This document shows, in pieces, positions 18,901 to 28,900 of a stretch of 64,000 bases of DNA. The notes below the pieces were generated by a model, which saw only the letters and a program-made list of their open reading frames with translations, searched no databases and was not told the origin of the DNA. Source of the DNA: an uncultured Saprospiraceae bacterium (GTDB taxonomy: Bacteria > Bacteroidota > Bacteroidia > Chitinophagales > Saprospiraceae); the NCBI GenBank assembly GCA_937959115.1, contig CALGAW010000003.1, positions 124,001-188,000 of the forward strand, in the 5' to 3' direction. The number at the start of each line of letters is the position of its first letter. Positions within the stretch are counted from its first letter, which is position 1. The position numbers were made by a program, and so were the translations under genes.

Positions 18901-19938
18901 ACCCAAAGAACCCAGTTATACCAACAAGAAAGTCATAGAAAGAAACTAGAAGCGAAGTTTGAAAACTATACCTCCTTTATCGAAAGCCTAGAAGTGAAAA
19001 CAGAAATTAGTCCTGTATCACCCGATGACAGCTCAAGAGTGGCACAATTAACCGCAAGAACCAATCAATTCAACGCCAATAAGAAGATTTATTCGAGGGA
19101 AGAAATTATCGCCCTAACTGAAGACCATCAAACACAACTTTTTTCTGTAAAAGTAGAGGATGTTTTTGGTTCTTATGGAACAGTCGGTGTTGTGCTTGTA
19201 AAAATTGTTCAAAACACCCTAGTCGTTGAAAATATCTTGCTCAGCTGCAGAGTTTTAGGACGAGGAGTGGAACATAACATAATCCAATTTATTGGAAACA
19301 TGGCGCTGGAAAACAAGATGGAAACCATCCGAATCATCTATCAACCAACATCCAGAAACAAGCCCGTAGCGTTATTTTTAAAGGATATAGGTGCAATTAA
19401 AAACGAAAATGAGTTCCTTATCACCACCGCAAATGCAGTCAATATTCAAATAACAACGAAGAAACACGAACAAACAAGTAGTAAAACCAATACGAATAAG
19501 GATACTTCTCTTCTAAGAAAACGCTACGAAGAACGGCTATTGAAAATGGCGAGTACAGAACTGAATACGCTGGAAAAAATTGGAGAAGCCGCCATCCGTT
19601 TTGGGAACCAATTTAAAATAGTTACCACCACTAAAACGGAATATGTTGCTCCTGGTACAGAAACAGAAAAACAATTAGCCCAAATATGGAGTGAGGTCCT
19701 AGGAATAGAAGAAAATATAATTGGTATCAAGGATGATTTCTTTGCGCTAGGAGGGCATAGTTTGAAGGCTACAACAATTATTAGTAAAATCTCTAATGAA
19801 TTAAACATTCAACTTTCAATTAAGGATAGCTTTACAAAGACAACAATAATAGAGCTAGCTGAACTAATAGACAGGAAGAGCATCGTTGATGTGAATAAAT
19901 TAAGTATTGCCAGTGATTTAGAAGAATTTGAAATTTAG
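9946..19938 (+). CDS. NRPS: docking-C-A(Thr)-PCP-C*-A-PCP-C-FkbH-PCP
   Basis: A 3330-residue synthetase with a TTG start directly abutting the previous stop; the start is supported by the TubC-type docking domain it opens (residues 1-53). Order: C (HHIVSDGWS, His207); A with code DFWNIGMVHK, the classic Thr code; PCP (GGDS, Ser1072); a divergent condensation-family domain (VQPMTDIQKGM about 1149, HHAILDGWS about 1283); A with code DAEAMGVVTK, which I cannot assign; PCP (GGHS, Ser2136); C (HHIISDGWS about 2325); an FkbH-type domain (about 2636-3170); PCP (GGHS, Ser3272). The protein ends in an acidic tail (DLEEFEI) that suits the basic docking strand of the next protein. The third module has FkbH in place of an A domain, so it should add glycerate rather than an amino acid. 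Confidence 0.94.
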   Translation: MKNLIQKLRKEGIILKLNENDLDVYFDGEAIQHELLQEIRDNKQHLITYLSKFSTQKEASSVEPIPAIPLAKNYALSSSQRRLWVLSQLDTDNYAYNMSGVLEFEGHLDIKAFDQAFNRLIARHESLRTIFKEDAAGQVKQWVLPEQEHRFKLKYHDLRTTNDKTPNVESVVVEALQYRFNLAEDALLRACLIQRSTNQYVFVYVMHHIVSDGWSMDIMIRDLLAFYNGSLNQENIELPALRIHYKDYAAWQQNNLQKPADQKLAAAKKYWINQFSNELPILNMPLDYKRPTVQTFNGVKHTCLLNKNTTKQLKTMAQETGSTLFMSLLASVNVLLYKYTGQTDLILGSPIAGRAHVDLSDQIGVYINTLALRTQFTPETNFKELLQAIKENTLNAYEYQSYPFDALLEELNVARDRSRNPLFDVMVVLQNTAQTDISKGFEGLTIKPYSGKIEQVISKFDLTFNFTERDDQIELEIEYNSDLYKKNSIERLANHFCQLVPALLINSELPIADHKYLTQAEEKQLLSDFNDTNATYPKEKTIIELFEDQVERTPNNVAVVFEEQTLTYTELNEKANQLGHYLQQNYAIQPDDLVAIMLDRTAWMIISILAVLKSGGAYVPIDPEYPEERINYMLKDTASKVLIDQKELDQFITTINNYQTTNLAQTAKPNHLAYVIYTSGSTGKPKGTLIENKNVVRLLKTDQPLFDFNAKDVWTMSHSYCFDFSVWEIYGALLFGGKLVVVNAFTIKEPTLFLELLAKESVTILNQTPSAFYNLIKEEYNVDSLSLRYVIFGGEKLESVKLKDWNTEHPQVKLINMYGITETTVHVTFKELQAEDFTRNVSNIGKPIPTLRAYILDNKENLVPIGVIGEICISGEGLARGYLNRPALTAEKFVNNPFETGQRMYKSGDLGRWLPDGNIEYIGRKDDQVKIRGYRIEIGEIEASLNQNEAVTTGVVLVKENKLGHKQLVAYIQSDEQLNTAFLRAHLKGTLPDYMIPSYFVQVDEFPLTSNGKLDKKGLPDPEGLSLSSGMEYVAPSTDLARKLANIWAEVLEVAESKIGIYDDFFGLGGDSIKAIKIVARIKNCGYPTINIAKLFTYPSIEELSKFLMSTNKDPKEEYDKSKEEITTYVNALEQNVLNQRTDKEQIASVQPMTDIQKGMCLYTLLNPESGIYHDQMVLPTTKIIPVVFEKALNLLIDKHEILRCRFNFYNYQEEVSIIYKKQTETVFHEDLSTYSVHEAEKHIKNYLADELKNPFSVHEGQLWRVSLFTISEQQSVFIFQCHHAILDGWSDQLFRIELWQTYKRLIAKETVELKPFNLSWKDISIHALYERGNISVANFWKAYLDDYNRLDMFTSEVANDNYEVAYNSSYLEKIKTAAKSDKVAVKSVFLSSFIYALNVISQEKDITLGLVSHMRPQVEEADQVLGCFLNTIPLRVKMEDNSFKNSIASFVQRINTAVVNLTDKSGLSLRDIGDLLNEKTEQSQNLFSDILFNYVDFYSVENVKEDLSSFPSEHINIEGNISTNYFFELSVNSTLDHLNLVYTASKVLKSTMSLKRFHQAVDSYLNAYLNQKQLGEINYLSQAEEKQLLFDFNDTKADYPKDKTVIELFEEQVARTPDQVAIVFNEVELTYKKLNEQANQLGDYLRTTYLIQPDDLVAILLDRSEWMIISIWAVLKSGGAYLPIDPEYPQDRINFTLKDANPKALIDKQELQKFKAEATNYSTDNPAPIAKEDHLAYAIYTSGSTGKPKGVLVENEGLVNHILNVQKECNLSTESKFLQFLNVAFDASVEEIFPSLCAGASLIIRDHHNANDIIALINTHGITHAAFPTAFFENLIVANDSDQIENPLLVCMVGGDKLRLNFIATNSSKIGRVTKSVFNVYGPTETTVTATRFEVLKKIDTLKVLPIGKPYGNRTMHILDDHGKLLPIGVIGEICIAGAGLARGYLNRPDLTAKKFVSNPFEDGKRMYKTGDLGRWLPDGNIEFIGRKDGQVKIRGYRIELGEIETAILQHTAIREGVVLAKETEDGDKQLVAYLRSEQALNANELRTHLKGSLPDYMIPAFFVQLAEFPLTSSGKVDKRALPDPEGLGLSSGIEYVAPSTTTEKQIVHIWSDVLQLEAEKIGLHDDFFTLGGHSLKATTVINKIAKAFNVKLAIKDIFANTTIEDLSQVVDNATTLSYQEIAVLPIQESYELSSAQRRLWVLSQIEEENYAYNMPGVYELNGKLDVHAFKHAFDQLIARHESLRTVFKQDDDGTIKQWVLAEDAHNFTFNYQDVRSNNNQEETIKRLVKEESQYVFDLEFDALLRATLIQQSTDSYVFVFVMHHIISDGWSMNILVRDLFTYYNGFVNNTTAPLPHLRIQYKDYSGWQQDILAGNDDKTSPSKQYWLDQFSGVRTKIKLPYDFIRPPVKNYTGNEHHQTIISNDLKEFKSILKQENASLFMGLLSIVNVLFSKYGNQETIIGSPIAGRDHHDLNDQIGFYVNTLALKTSIDERESFMDLLIRAKAQTLQAYDHQNYPFDELVKALNVKPDISRNPLFDFHLLLQNFNQDNFEQKIQDVEIQAVNSNEFNISKFDLTFTFMEEGDDLSLTIEYDDKLFLADTIAQIGHDFSSIFQAVSANPDQQIQALTIASADHVLIASTFTSNPLEDAIHLFSTKKSDKLQPVFADYNQVLQLVNNPGSPFYQTNGCNVLLIRWEDCYREVEDQQDLSGCKQKIEDFKDYLTKGLGANNKALKKKTLLLYDTTLLTENESLVAVINEINAILLQEIGALANIEAADISEICKELRVKETYDHHLNEIAHIPFHQDAFNAIGTYISKWDYQCKAEEVKIIVLDCDNTLWKGILGESSYEDIEIDASRVQFHKQLKALKEQGYILTICSKNNEEDVVNFFSYLEDRPELLHFDDFVSPKINWSRKSENIQSIADELNLGLANFLFIDDSDLECYEVRTSLPQVVTIQMPQNPTEINGFITNLWCFNKKQATQLDTQRTQLYQQESHRKKLEAKFENYTSFIESLEVKTEISPVSPDDSSRVAQLTARTNQFNANKKIYSREEIIALTEDHQTQLFSVKVEDVFGSYGTVGVVLVKIVQNTLVVENILLSCRVLGRGVEHNIIQFIGNMALENKMETIRIIYQPTSRNKPVALFLKDIGAIKNENEFLITTANAVNIQITTKKHEQTSSKTNTNKDTSLLRKRYEERLLKMASTELNTLEKIGEAAIRFGNQFKIVTTTKTEYVAPGTETEKQLAQIWSEVLGIEENIIGIKDDFFALGGHSLKATTIISKISNELNIQLSIKDSFTKTTIIELAELIDRKSIVDVNKLSIASDLEEFEI
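17851..19455 (+). other. FkbH-type glyceryl-loading domain (HAD core plus GNAT-like part) inside an NRPS module
   Basis: After the third C domain comes an FkbH N-terminal region (VLIASTFTSNPLEDAI, NVLLIRWEDC). The HAD-like core follows: motif I LDCDNTLWKGILGE (first Asp codon at 18448, with the conserved Cys of the FkbH family next to it), SKNNE, a Lys-containing segment (NWSRKSENI) and FIDDSDLE. The C-terminal acyltransferase-like part contains DVFGSYGTVGVV and LLSCRVLGRGVE. FkbH proteins take 1,3-bisphosphoglycerate, form a glyceryl thioester and pass D-glyceryl to a carrier protein; a PCP follows here. Preceding it is a complete C domain with intact HHxxxDG, so the free hydroxyl of glycerate could be acylated to give an ester. 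The family call is strong; the ester is inferred. Confidence 0.9.
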
Positions 19939-19940
19939 TC

Positions 19941-22900
19941 ATGATTGATTTAATAAAACAGCTTAACGATAAAGGAGTCTATCTGTACGTTATGGAAGGA
20001 AAATTAAAAGTAAAAGCATCCAGAGAGGTTTTTACAGAATCATTACGACAAGAAATTTCTGAAAACCGAAATGAACTACTAGACTATCTTTCTATAGACA
20101 CCGAAAATGTTGCTGACGCCATTCCTGCACTAGGAGCGCAGGACAGTTATGAATTATCTTCTTCCCAGAGAAGATTGTGGATATTGAGTCAATTCGAAAG
20201 CGGCAACGCTGCTTACAATATGTCAAATGTATACGAGTTCGAAGGAGTGCTAGATGCGACTATTTTTGAAGCTGCCTTCCATCAATTAATAGCGAGGCAT
20301 GAGTCCTTGCGCACGGTTTTTAAAGAAGATGCGGAAGGGAACATCAAGCAATGGATCCTGCCGGAAGATCAACACAATTTTAAGTTTAATTATAATGATT
20401 TAAGCGCATCAAATGAGGTTGAAAACGAGACGGAGCGACTAGTTAGAGAAGAAATTGAAAAGGTGTTTGATTTGGAAAAGGATTCCTTGTTGAGCGCACG
20501 GTTAGTGCAAACAGGAACGAATTCTTATGTTTTTGTTTTTGTAATTCATCATATCATAAGTGATGGTTGGAGCATGAATGTTTTGGTGAAAGATCTACTT
20601 TCCTATTACGATGGACTAGTCACGAAAACAGCAATTGCCTTACCCAAACTAAACATACAGTATAAAGACTTTTCCGCATGGCAGCAAGGAATTTTACAAG
20701 CAAAAGATGGAAAACTTAGTGCTTCAAAACAATATTGGTTAGATCAGTTTAGTGGTGAAATACCAGTATTGAATATGCCATTGTCCCACAAACGCCCGGC
20801 AGTTCAAACCTTCAATGGGAACTCCATACGGTTTAAAATTGACCAATCATCCACCAAGCAATTAAAAGAAGTTACGCAAGCAGCAGGAGCGACCCTTTTT
20901 ATGGGATTACTGGCCAGTATCAATGTGCTGTTGCATAAACACACCCGACAAACAGACATCGTCCTTGGAAGCCCAATCGCAGGACGCGAACATATTGATT
21001 TGAGAAATCAGATTGGCTTTTATGTCAACACCTTAGCGATCAGAACATCCTTTACTATCCAAAATAGTTTTAAAGAACTGTTAGCATCCGTCAAGGAAAA
21101 TACGCTAAATGCCTATGAGCACCAACATTACCCGTTTGATGAATTAGTAGACAATCTAAGTCTGCAAAGAGATCGAAGCCGCAATCCATTATTTGATGTG
21201 ATGGTAGTGCTTCAAAACAACGATGCAACATCCGCATTTGGTAGTTTTGCAGGATTAAAGATCAGCCCATACACGATCCCAAATGCCAGTATTGTTAGCA
21301 AATTTGACTTGACACTTAACTTCGCTGAAGTTGACCATGAACTTGAATTAGAAATAGAATATAACAGCGATTTATTCAATAAAGAAACCATCGTGCGCTT
21401 GAATAGTCATTTGAGTAGTCTTATTCAAGCATTAACTCTAAATCCAACCCTTCCAATAGCAGCAGTCAATTATCTAAGTACACAGGAAGAACAGCTGCTA
21501 TTGTCCAACTTCAACCCACCTCCAACCGACTACCCAAAAGACAAAACAGTCCTGGAACTTTTTGAGGCCCAAGTTGCTAGAACCCCAGACAACGTAGCCC
21601 TTGTTTTTAACAACGTCGAACTGACCTATAAAGAATTAAATGAGCGCGCCAATCAATTTGGTGATTATCTAAGAAAAACCTATTCGATTCAACCCGATGA
21701 TTTAGTCGCAATTATGCTAGATCGGTCAGAGTGGATGATCATATCGATTTGGGCAGTGCTAAAAAGTGGTGGTGCTTATGTTCCCATAGATCCAACATAT
21801 CCTCAGGACAGGATTGATTATACACTCAACGATGCAAATGCAAAGGCAGTTATTAACAATAAGGAACTACAAAAATTCAAAGCCGAGGCAAACCAATATT
21901 CTACAGACAATCTTACCCCAATTGCAAAAGCGGATCATCTGGCTTATGCAATTTACACATCTGGCTCTACTGGGAAGCCGAAAGGAGTGCTTGTCGAAAA
22001 CCGAGGTTTGGTCAACCATATTCTGAATGTTCGGAAAGAATATAACATAACTTCAGAATCTAAATTTTTACAATTTTTAAATGTGGCGTTTGATGCTTCT
22101 GTAGAAGAAATTTTTTCTTCCTTATGTGCTGGTGCATCCCTTATTATTAGCGCGAATCATGATCCGAATGCTGTTATCTCTTTAATCAATACGCACCACA
22201 TCACCCATGCAGAATTCCCAACCGCCTTTTTCGAAAACTTAGTTTTATTAAGCGAATCTTATCCAATTGAAAACCCACTACAGGTTTGTGGGGTAGGCGG
22301 CGATAAACTCCGATTAGATGTTATCGCAACCAACAAAAGCAAAATTGAGCGTCTTGCTAAATCAGTCTTTAATGTTTACGGCCCTACAGAAATAACGGTC
22401 ACAGCAACTAGATTTGATGTCTTAAAAGAAATAAATACACTAGAAGTAGTACCAATTGGAAAGCCTTACGGCAATAGAAAGATGTACATTTTAGATGATA
22501 CTGAAAATCTAGTACCAATCGGTGTTATCGGCGAGATCTGTATAGCAGGAGCTGGCCTTGCCAGAGGCTATTTAAATCGCCCAGACTTAACAGCAAAGAA
22601 GTTCGTCAACAATCCGTTCGAAAACGGACAGCGCATGTACAAAACAGGAGACCTCGGAAGATGGCTCCCAGACGGCAATATCGAGTTCATAGGCCGACAA
22701 GATGACCAAGTCAAAATAAGAGGCTACCGAATCGAACTAGGAGAGATAGAGGCTGCACTGAATCAACACACGTCGATCCAAGATGGTGTTGTCCTCGCAA
22801 GGGAAAATGAAGAAGGCGACAAACAACTAGTCGCTTATGTAAAGTCTGAACAGGACCTGAACACCAATGATCTGCGCAACCACTTAAAAGGGAGTTTACC

Positions 22901-25900
22901 AGATTACATGCTGCCAGCCTACTTTGTCCAGCTAGCAGCATTTCCCTTAACACCCAACGGGAAATTAGACAAAAAAGCCCTTCCCAGTCCAGAAGGCTTA
23001 GGCTTAAATAGTGGAATAGAATATGTGAGGCCTGGCACAAAAACAGAAAAACAGGTAGCCAATATCTGGAGCGAAGTACTAAAGCTAGAAGCCGAAAGGA
23101 TAGGCGTGCACGATGACTTTTTTGCACTAGGAGGCCATAGCTTAAAAGCCACCACCGTCATTAGTAAAATAGCGAAACGATTAAATGTCAAACTATCGAT
23201 CAAAGATATCTTTGAGCATACGACAATTAAAGGCATAAGCAGCGTCATAGAAAACTCAGCTACTGCTATCTATCAAGACATTGCAGTCCTACCTAGTCAG
23301 GAAAACTACCAATTATCTTCTGCCCAAAGAAGATTATGGGTATTGAGTCAACTAGAGAAAGGCAATTATGCTTACAACATGCCCGGTGTTTATGAATTTA
23401 AAGGAAATCTGGATATCGAAGCATTCAAGCATGCCTTTACTCAGCTAATCGCTAGACACGAGTCCCTACGAACAATGTTCAAGCAAGACAACAAAGGGAC
23501 GATCAAGCAATGGGTTCTAGCAGAAGATGCCCACCTTTTCACCTTCAATCATCAAGATCTACGGAAGAATAAGAACCAGGAAGAGACGATCAAATTGCTC
23601 GTAAAGGAGGAAGTACAGCATGTTTTTGATCTAGAAAACGACGCCTTACTTCGAGCAACGTTAATTCAACAATCAGCTGATTCCTATGTTTTTGTGTTTG
23701 TCATGCACCACATCATCAGTGATGGATGGAGCATGAATATCCTGGTAAGGGATTTGTTTACTTTCTACAATGGATTAATCAACAAAACACCCGTTAACCT
23801 ACCAGATTTGCGCATTCAGTACAAGGATTACGCTGGTTGGCAACAAGGGATTTTAGCTGGAGACAACACACTAAGTGCTTCAAAACAATATTGGTTAGAT
23901 CAGTTTAGTGGAGAAATACCTATTCTGAGTATGCCGCTAGATCATCCACGCCCAGCAGTCAAAACATTCAATGGAGGCACTATAAACAGTCTGCTAAGCA
24001 AGGCTACAAACAATCAACTCAAGGCGATTACCCAGCAAACCGGTTCAACGTTGTTTATGAGTTTATTGGCAAGTGTAAAGGTCTTGTTGTATAAATATAC
24101 GAGACAAACCGATATCGTTATCGGTAGTCCTATAGCTGGTAGAGAACATATCGATTTAAATGATCAAATTGGATTTTACATCAATACCTTATCCTTACGG
24201 TCAACCTTTTCCCCTGAAACAAATTTCAAAGAACTGCTCCGTTCCATAAAGGAAAACACACTAAAAGCCTACGAACACCAGAATTATCCATTTGATGAGC
24301 TGGTTGACGATTTACAGCTCGTAAGAGATATGAGCCGCAATCCTTTGTTTGACATCATGGTGGTCCTACAAAACAATGAACAAACGGATGTAAGCGCAGC
24401 ATTAAACGGATTAGAAGTAACGCCTTATTCCAATACAACTGAAAGCGTCATTAGCAAATTTGATATCACGTTTAATTTTGCAGAACAAGAAGGACAGCTA
24501 GGCATAGTAACAGAATACAACAGCGATTTATTTGATAAATCAACCATAGAACGACTAAACAGCCATTTGATTCAGCTAATCGATTCCATCACAAAACATC
24601 CAGAATCACCAATTTCCACCCTTCCCTATTTAAGCCAAACAGAAGAGCAACAGTTGTTAGTTGACTTTAATGATCAAAAGGCCGATTATCCAAAAGAGAA
24701 GTCCGTCATTGAATTATTTGAGGTGCAGGTAGCAAGAACACCCGATCAGATAGCGATTGTTTTTAATGAAGTCGAATTGACTTATGGAGAATTGAATGAG
24801 CGCGCCAATCAGCTAGGCGATTACTTAAGAACAACCTATTCGATTAAACCCGATGATCTAGTCGCGATTATGCTAGATCGATCGGAATGGATGATCGTCT
24901 CAATTTGGGCGGTGCTCAAAAGTGGTGGCGCCTATGTGCCAATAGATCCGGAATACCCTCAAGATCGAATCAATTATTTGCTAGCGGATTCAGCTGCTAA
25001 AGCATTGATTGACCAGAGTGAACTAGAAACGTTTCTAGCCAAACACGATAATTATCAGAACACCAACCTTGTCCCAACAGCACAATCGGATCATTTAGCT
25101 TATGTCATTTACACCTCGGGTTCTACTGGAAAACCGAAAGGGGTGTTGATTGAACACCGAAATTTAATGCATTCCACGTTCTCCAGATTTAAGTACTATA
25201 ACGATGAATATAAGAACGCGCTGTTAGTCTCTTCTTTTGCATTTGACAGTTCTATTTCAATCATTTTTACAACGATTTTGTCAGGCGGAACACTGCATGT
25301 ATTGAAGAAGGAATTAATAAACGAAATTGATAAAGTTTCGAAATATATAACGGCCAATAAAATTGATACAACCCTTACCGTTCCTTCCTACTATCAGTTA
25401 TTATTTAATTATAATCCAGGTAATCTATCCAATGTAAAAAATACAATATTAGCTGGAGAATACCTTCATCTGAATTTACTGCAATCCATAATCGATTCAA
25501 ATTTTAAGGAAAGCGCTTTATATAATGAATATGGACCAACTGAGAATACCGTATGGACAACGGTACATCAGTATCAAGGTAACAACGTCGTAAACACCAT
25601 CGGCCGTCCCATCTCCAACACCCGTATCTACATCCTGGATGATACTGAAAATCTATTACCGATCGGTGTTATCGGCGAGATCTGTATAGCAGGAGCAGGC
25701 TTAGCCAGAGGCTATTTAAATCGCCCCGACCTAACAGCAAAGAAGTTCGTCAACAACCCCTTCGAAGACGGAAAACGCATGTACAAGACAGGAGACCTCG
25801 GAAGATGGCTCCCAGACGGCAATATCGAGTTCATCGGCAGAAAAGATGACCAGGTAAAGATAAGAGGCTACCGAATCGAGCTAGGAGAGATAGAAGCCGC

Positions 25901-28900
25901 ACTGAATCAGCATACGTCAATCCAGGAAGGGGTTGTCCTTGCAAAAGAAAATGAATCAGCCGACAAGCAACTGGTCGCCTATGTAACCTCAGATCAAGCT
26001 TTGAATACAAATGATCTGCGCACTCACTTAAAAAGTAGTTTACCAGATTACATGGTGCCAGCCTACTTTGTCCAGCTAGAAGATTTCCCCTTAACACCCA
26101 ATGGCAAGTTAGACAAAAAAGCCCTCCCAAGTCCAGAAGGTCTGGGCTTGAGCAGTGGAATAGAATATGTGGCGCCTTACACTAAAATAGAAAAACAATT
26201 AGTCCAAATTTGGAGCGAAGTATTAAAAGTCGATCCAGAAAAAATTGGCATCCATGAAGACTTTTTTGCGCTAGGAGGAGATAGTATTAAGTCGATCCAA
26301 ATCTCCTCAAAAATGAAAGCAAAAGGATATCGCCTAGAAGTCAAAGACATTTTAAGTCATTCTATCCTGTTCGATCAGGCATTGTGTGTTGCGACCGATT
26401 TGCTTGAAATTCCTCAGGATATCGTTGAGGGGGAAGCTCCTCTGGGAGCCATGCAGCACAGTTTTCTGTATGATGATAATGTGGATAAGCAGCACTTTCA
26501 TCAGTCAGTCGGACTGAGGAGTCATTCTTCGTTAGAACCAGAACAGTTAAACAACCTATTCACTAAACTCATCGAACATCATGATGCGTTGCGGATGGTC
26601 TACAACAAACAAAAGGGTGTCTGGATTCAGTACAACCAACTGGCAACAAACAAGTTCAAAATTGAGGTCCATGATTTGAGTTCGTCCAATAACGTAGCAC
26701 ACCAAATAACGGCAATCAGCAATCATACGAAGCGCTCCTTTAATCTTAATGAAGGACCACTGATCAAGGTGTGTTTGTTTAAGACGCAGGCATACGATGA
26801 ACTATTAATCACCGTGCACCATTTGGTGATCGATGGAGTATCCTGGCGTATTCTTTTTGAAGATATTGCTACCCTATTTACTCAAATCAATCAGAATCAA
26901 CCGCTGCGACTGCCCTTAAAGAGTCATTCCTTCAAGCATTGGTTAGAACAGATCCACTTGTATGCCAATGACTATCATACAAAGGAACGAGACTATTGGA
27001 ATAACGTACTGAGTCAACAGGTATCGCCAATCCCATTCGATCATGTGGAAGGGACCAATGATTTAAAAGATTTGGTCTCAGCAGGATTCTCCTTAAGTAA
27101 ACAAGAGACAACGTTATTGCTGTCAAAGGTCAATCAAGCCTATAAAACAGAGATCAATGATATTTTACTGACAGCTTTTGTCATGGCATTAAAGGCAGAA
27201 TTTGGAATTCAAACGACTTCGATAACAATTGAGGGCCATGGCCGAGAAGACATTATCAAAGACCTGGATACCTCTAGGACAGTCGGTTGGTTTACCAGTG
27301 TTTATCCAGTCGTTTTTGACTTGTCTTACGAGGATCTATGCGCACAATTGATTGAAGTAAAAGATACGCTAAGAAGAGTGCCCAATAAGGGCGTCGGGTA
27401 CGATATTTTTAAACAGTTAAGCAACCATAAATTAAAGGAAGCGATTCCACCTCAAATCATCTTTAATTACCTAGGAGATTTTGGCGGGGGATTAAGCAAA
27501 GAAGACGGCGATTCTCTATTCGACTTCTCTCCCAATAATTTTGGGGAAGACGTGTCGTTGAACCGATCTTCCGAACACCATTTATCGGTGTCTGGCATGC
27601 AATCATCAGGCGAGTTAAACCTTTCCATTCGCTACAGCAATAAACAGTTTAACAAGGAAACAATAGATCGTTTAGCCGCTAGCTATGAGCATTCTTTAAA
27701 GAAGCTGATCACCGTTTTATCAGAAAAGCAAGAGCAGGTAAAGACCTCAGGAGATTATGTTTACAAAGCGTTATCACAACAAGAATTAGGCGCATTAACA
27801 TCCAGCTATCCAAGTATAGAGAATATCGCTTCTTTATCTCCAATGCAGCAAGGAATCTACTACCATTGGTTGACAAATAAGCAATCTGTTGCTTATGTAG
27901 AACAAGTAGCTTATACGATCAAGGGGGAGGTAGATGTCTCCGCCTTGGAAAAGAGTTATAGGTTGCTGATAAAAAGGTATGATGTACTAAGAGCGAATTT
28001 TACCCAAGATCTATTACAAATTATTTCTTCATCAGGCAAAACTGACTTTAGATATAAAGACGTTAGCAACGTTCAGAATAAGCAAGAGGCAATCGATAAT
28101 TATCTAAAAGAAGATAAAGAAGAAGGTTTTGATTTACATGAAGGATGTTTAATGCGTTTTTCGGTATTGAAGTTAAGTGATGACGCATACGAGTTTGTAT
28201 GGACAAACCATCATGTATTAACAGATGGATGGTGTATCAGTATTTTGAACGGAGACTTTTTCAAGTATTATAAACATTATGTAGAAACAGGGACAGTTCT
28301 TGACTTAGGAAAGCCAAGCTCCTATTTAAACTATATTGAATGGCTAACAAGTAGAGAAGACCGCGTTAGTCGTGCCTATTGGAGTCAGTATTTAGAAGGG
28401 TATAGTGAAGTCAATACGATACCTAAATTAAAAGGGATTACACAAAGAGGAAAAAAGACCTTTGCGAATAAAGAGATTGAATTTTCATTATCTAAAGAAA
28501 AAGCACAAGAATTAAAAGGCTTATGCGCGGACTTAGGGATCACCCTAAACGCCTTGATACAATCGATCTGGGGCATCGTATTGAGTAAATATTCCAATTC
28601 AAAAGATGTTGTTTTTGGCTCAGTCGTATCCGGCAGACCATCGGAAATAGAGGGCATTCAGGAAATGGTTGGATTGTTTATTAATACCATTCCGGTTCGC
28701 GTGTGTTACCAAGACGATCAAACCTTAAAAACGGTCGTTAAACAGGTCAATCAGCAGGCGATCGAGGCGTTAGATCATCATTATTTACCGTTAGCAGAAG
28801 TCCAGGGATTAAGTGAGGTCGGTAATGCATTGATCGATCATTTAATGGTATTTGAAAATTATCCCCTAGATGAAACCTTAGTCGATCAATTGCAAGAAGG

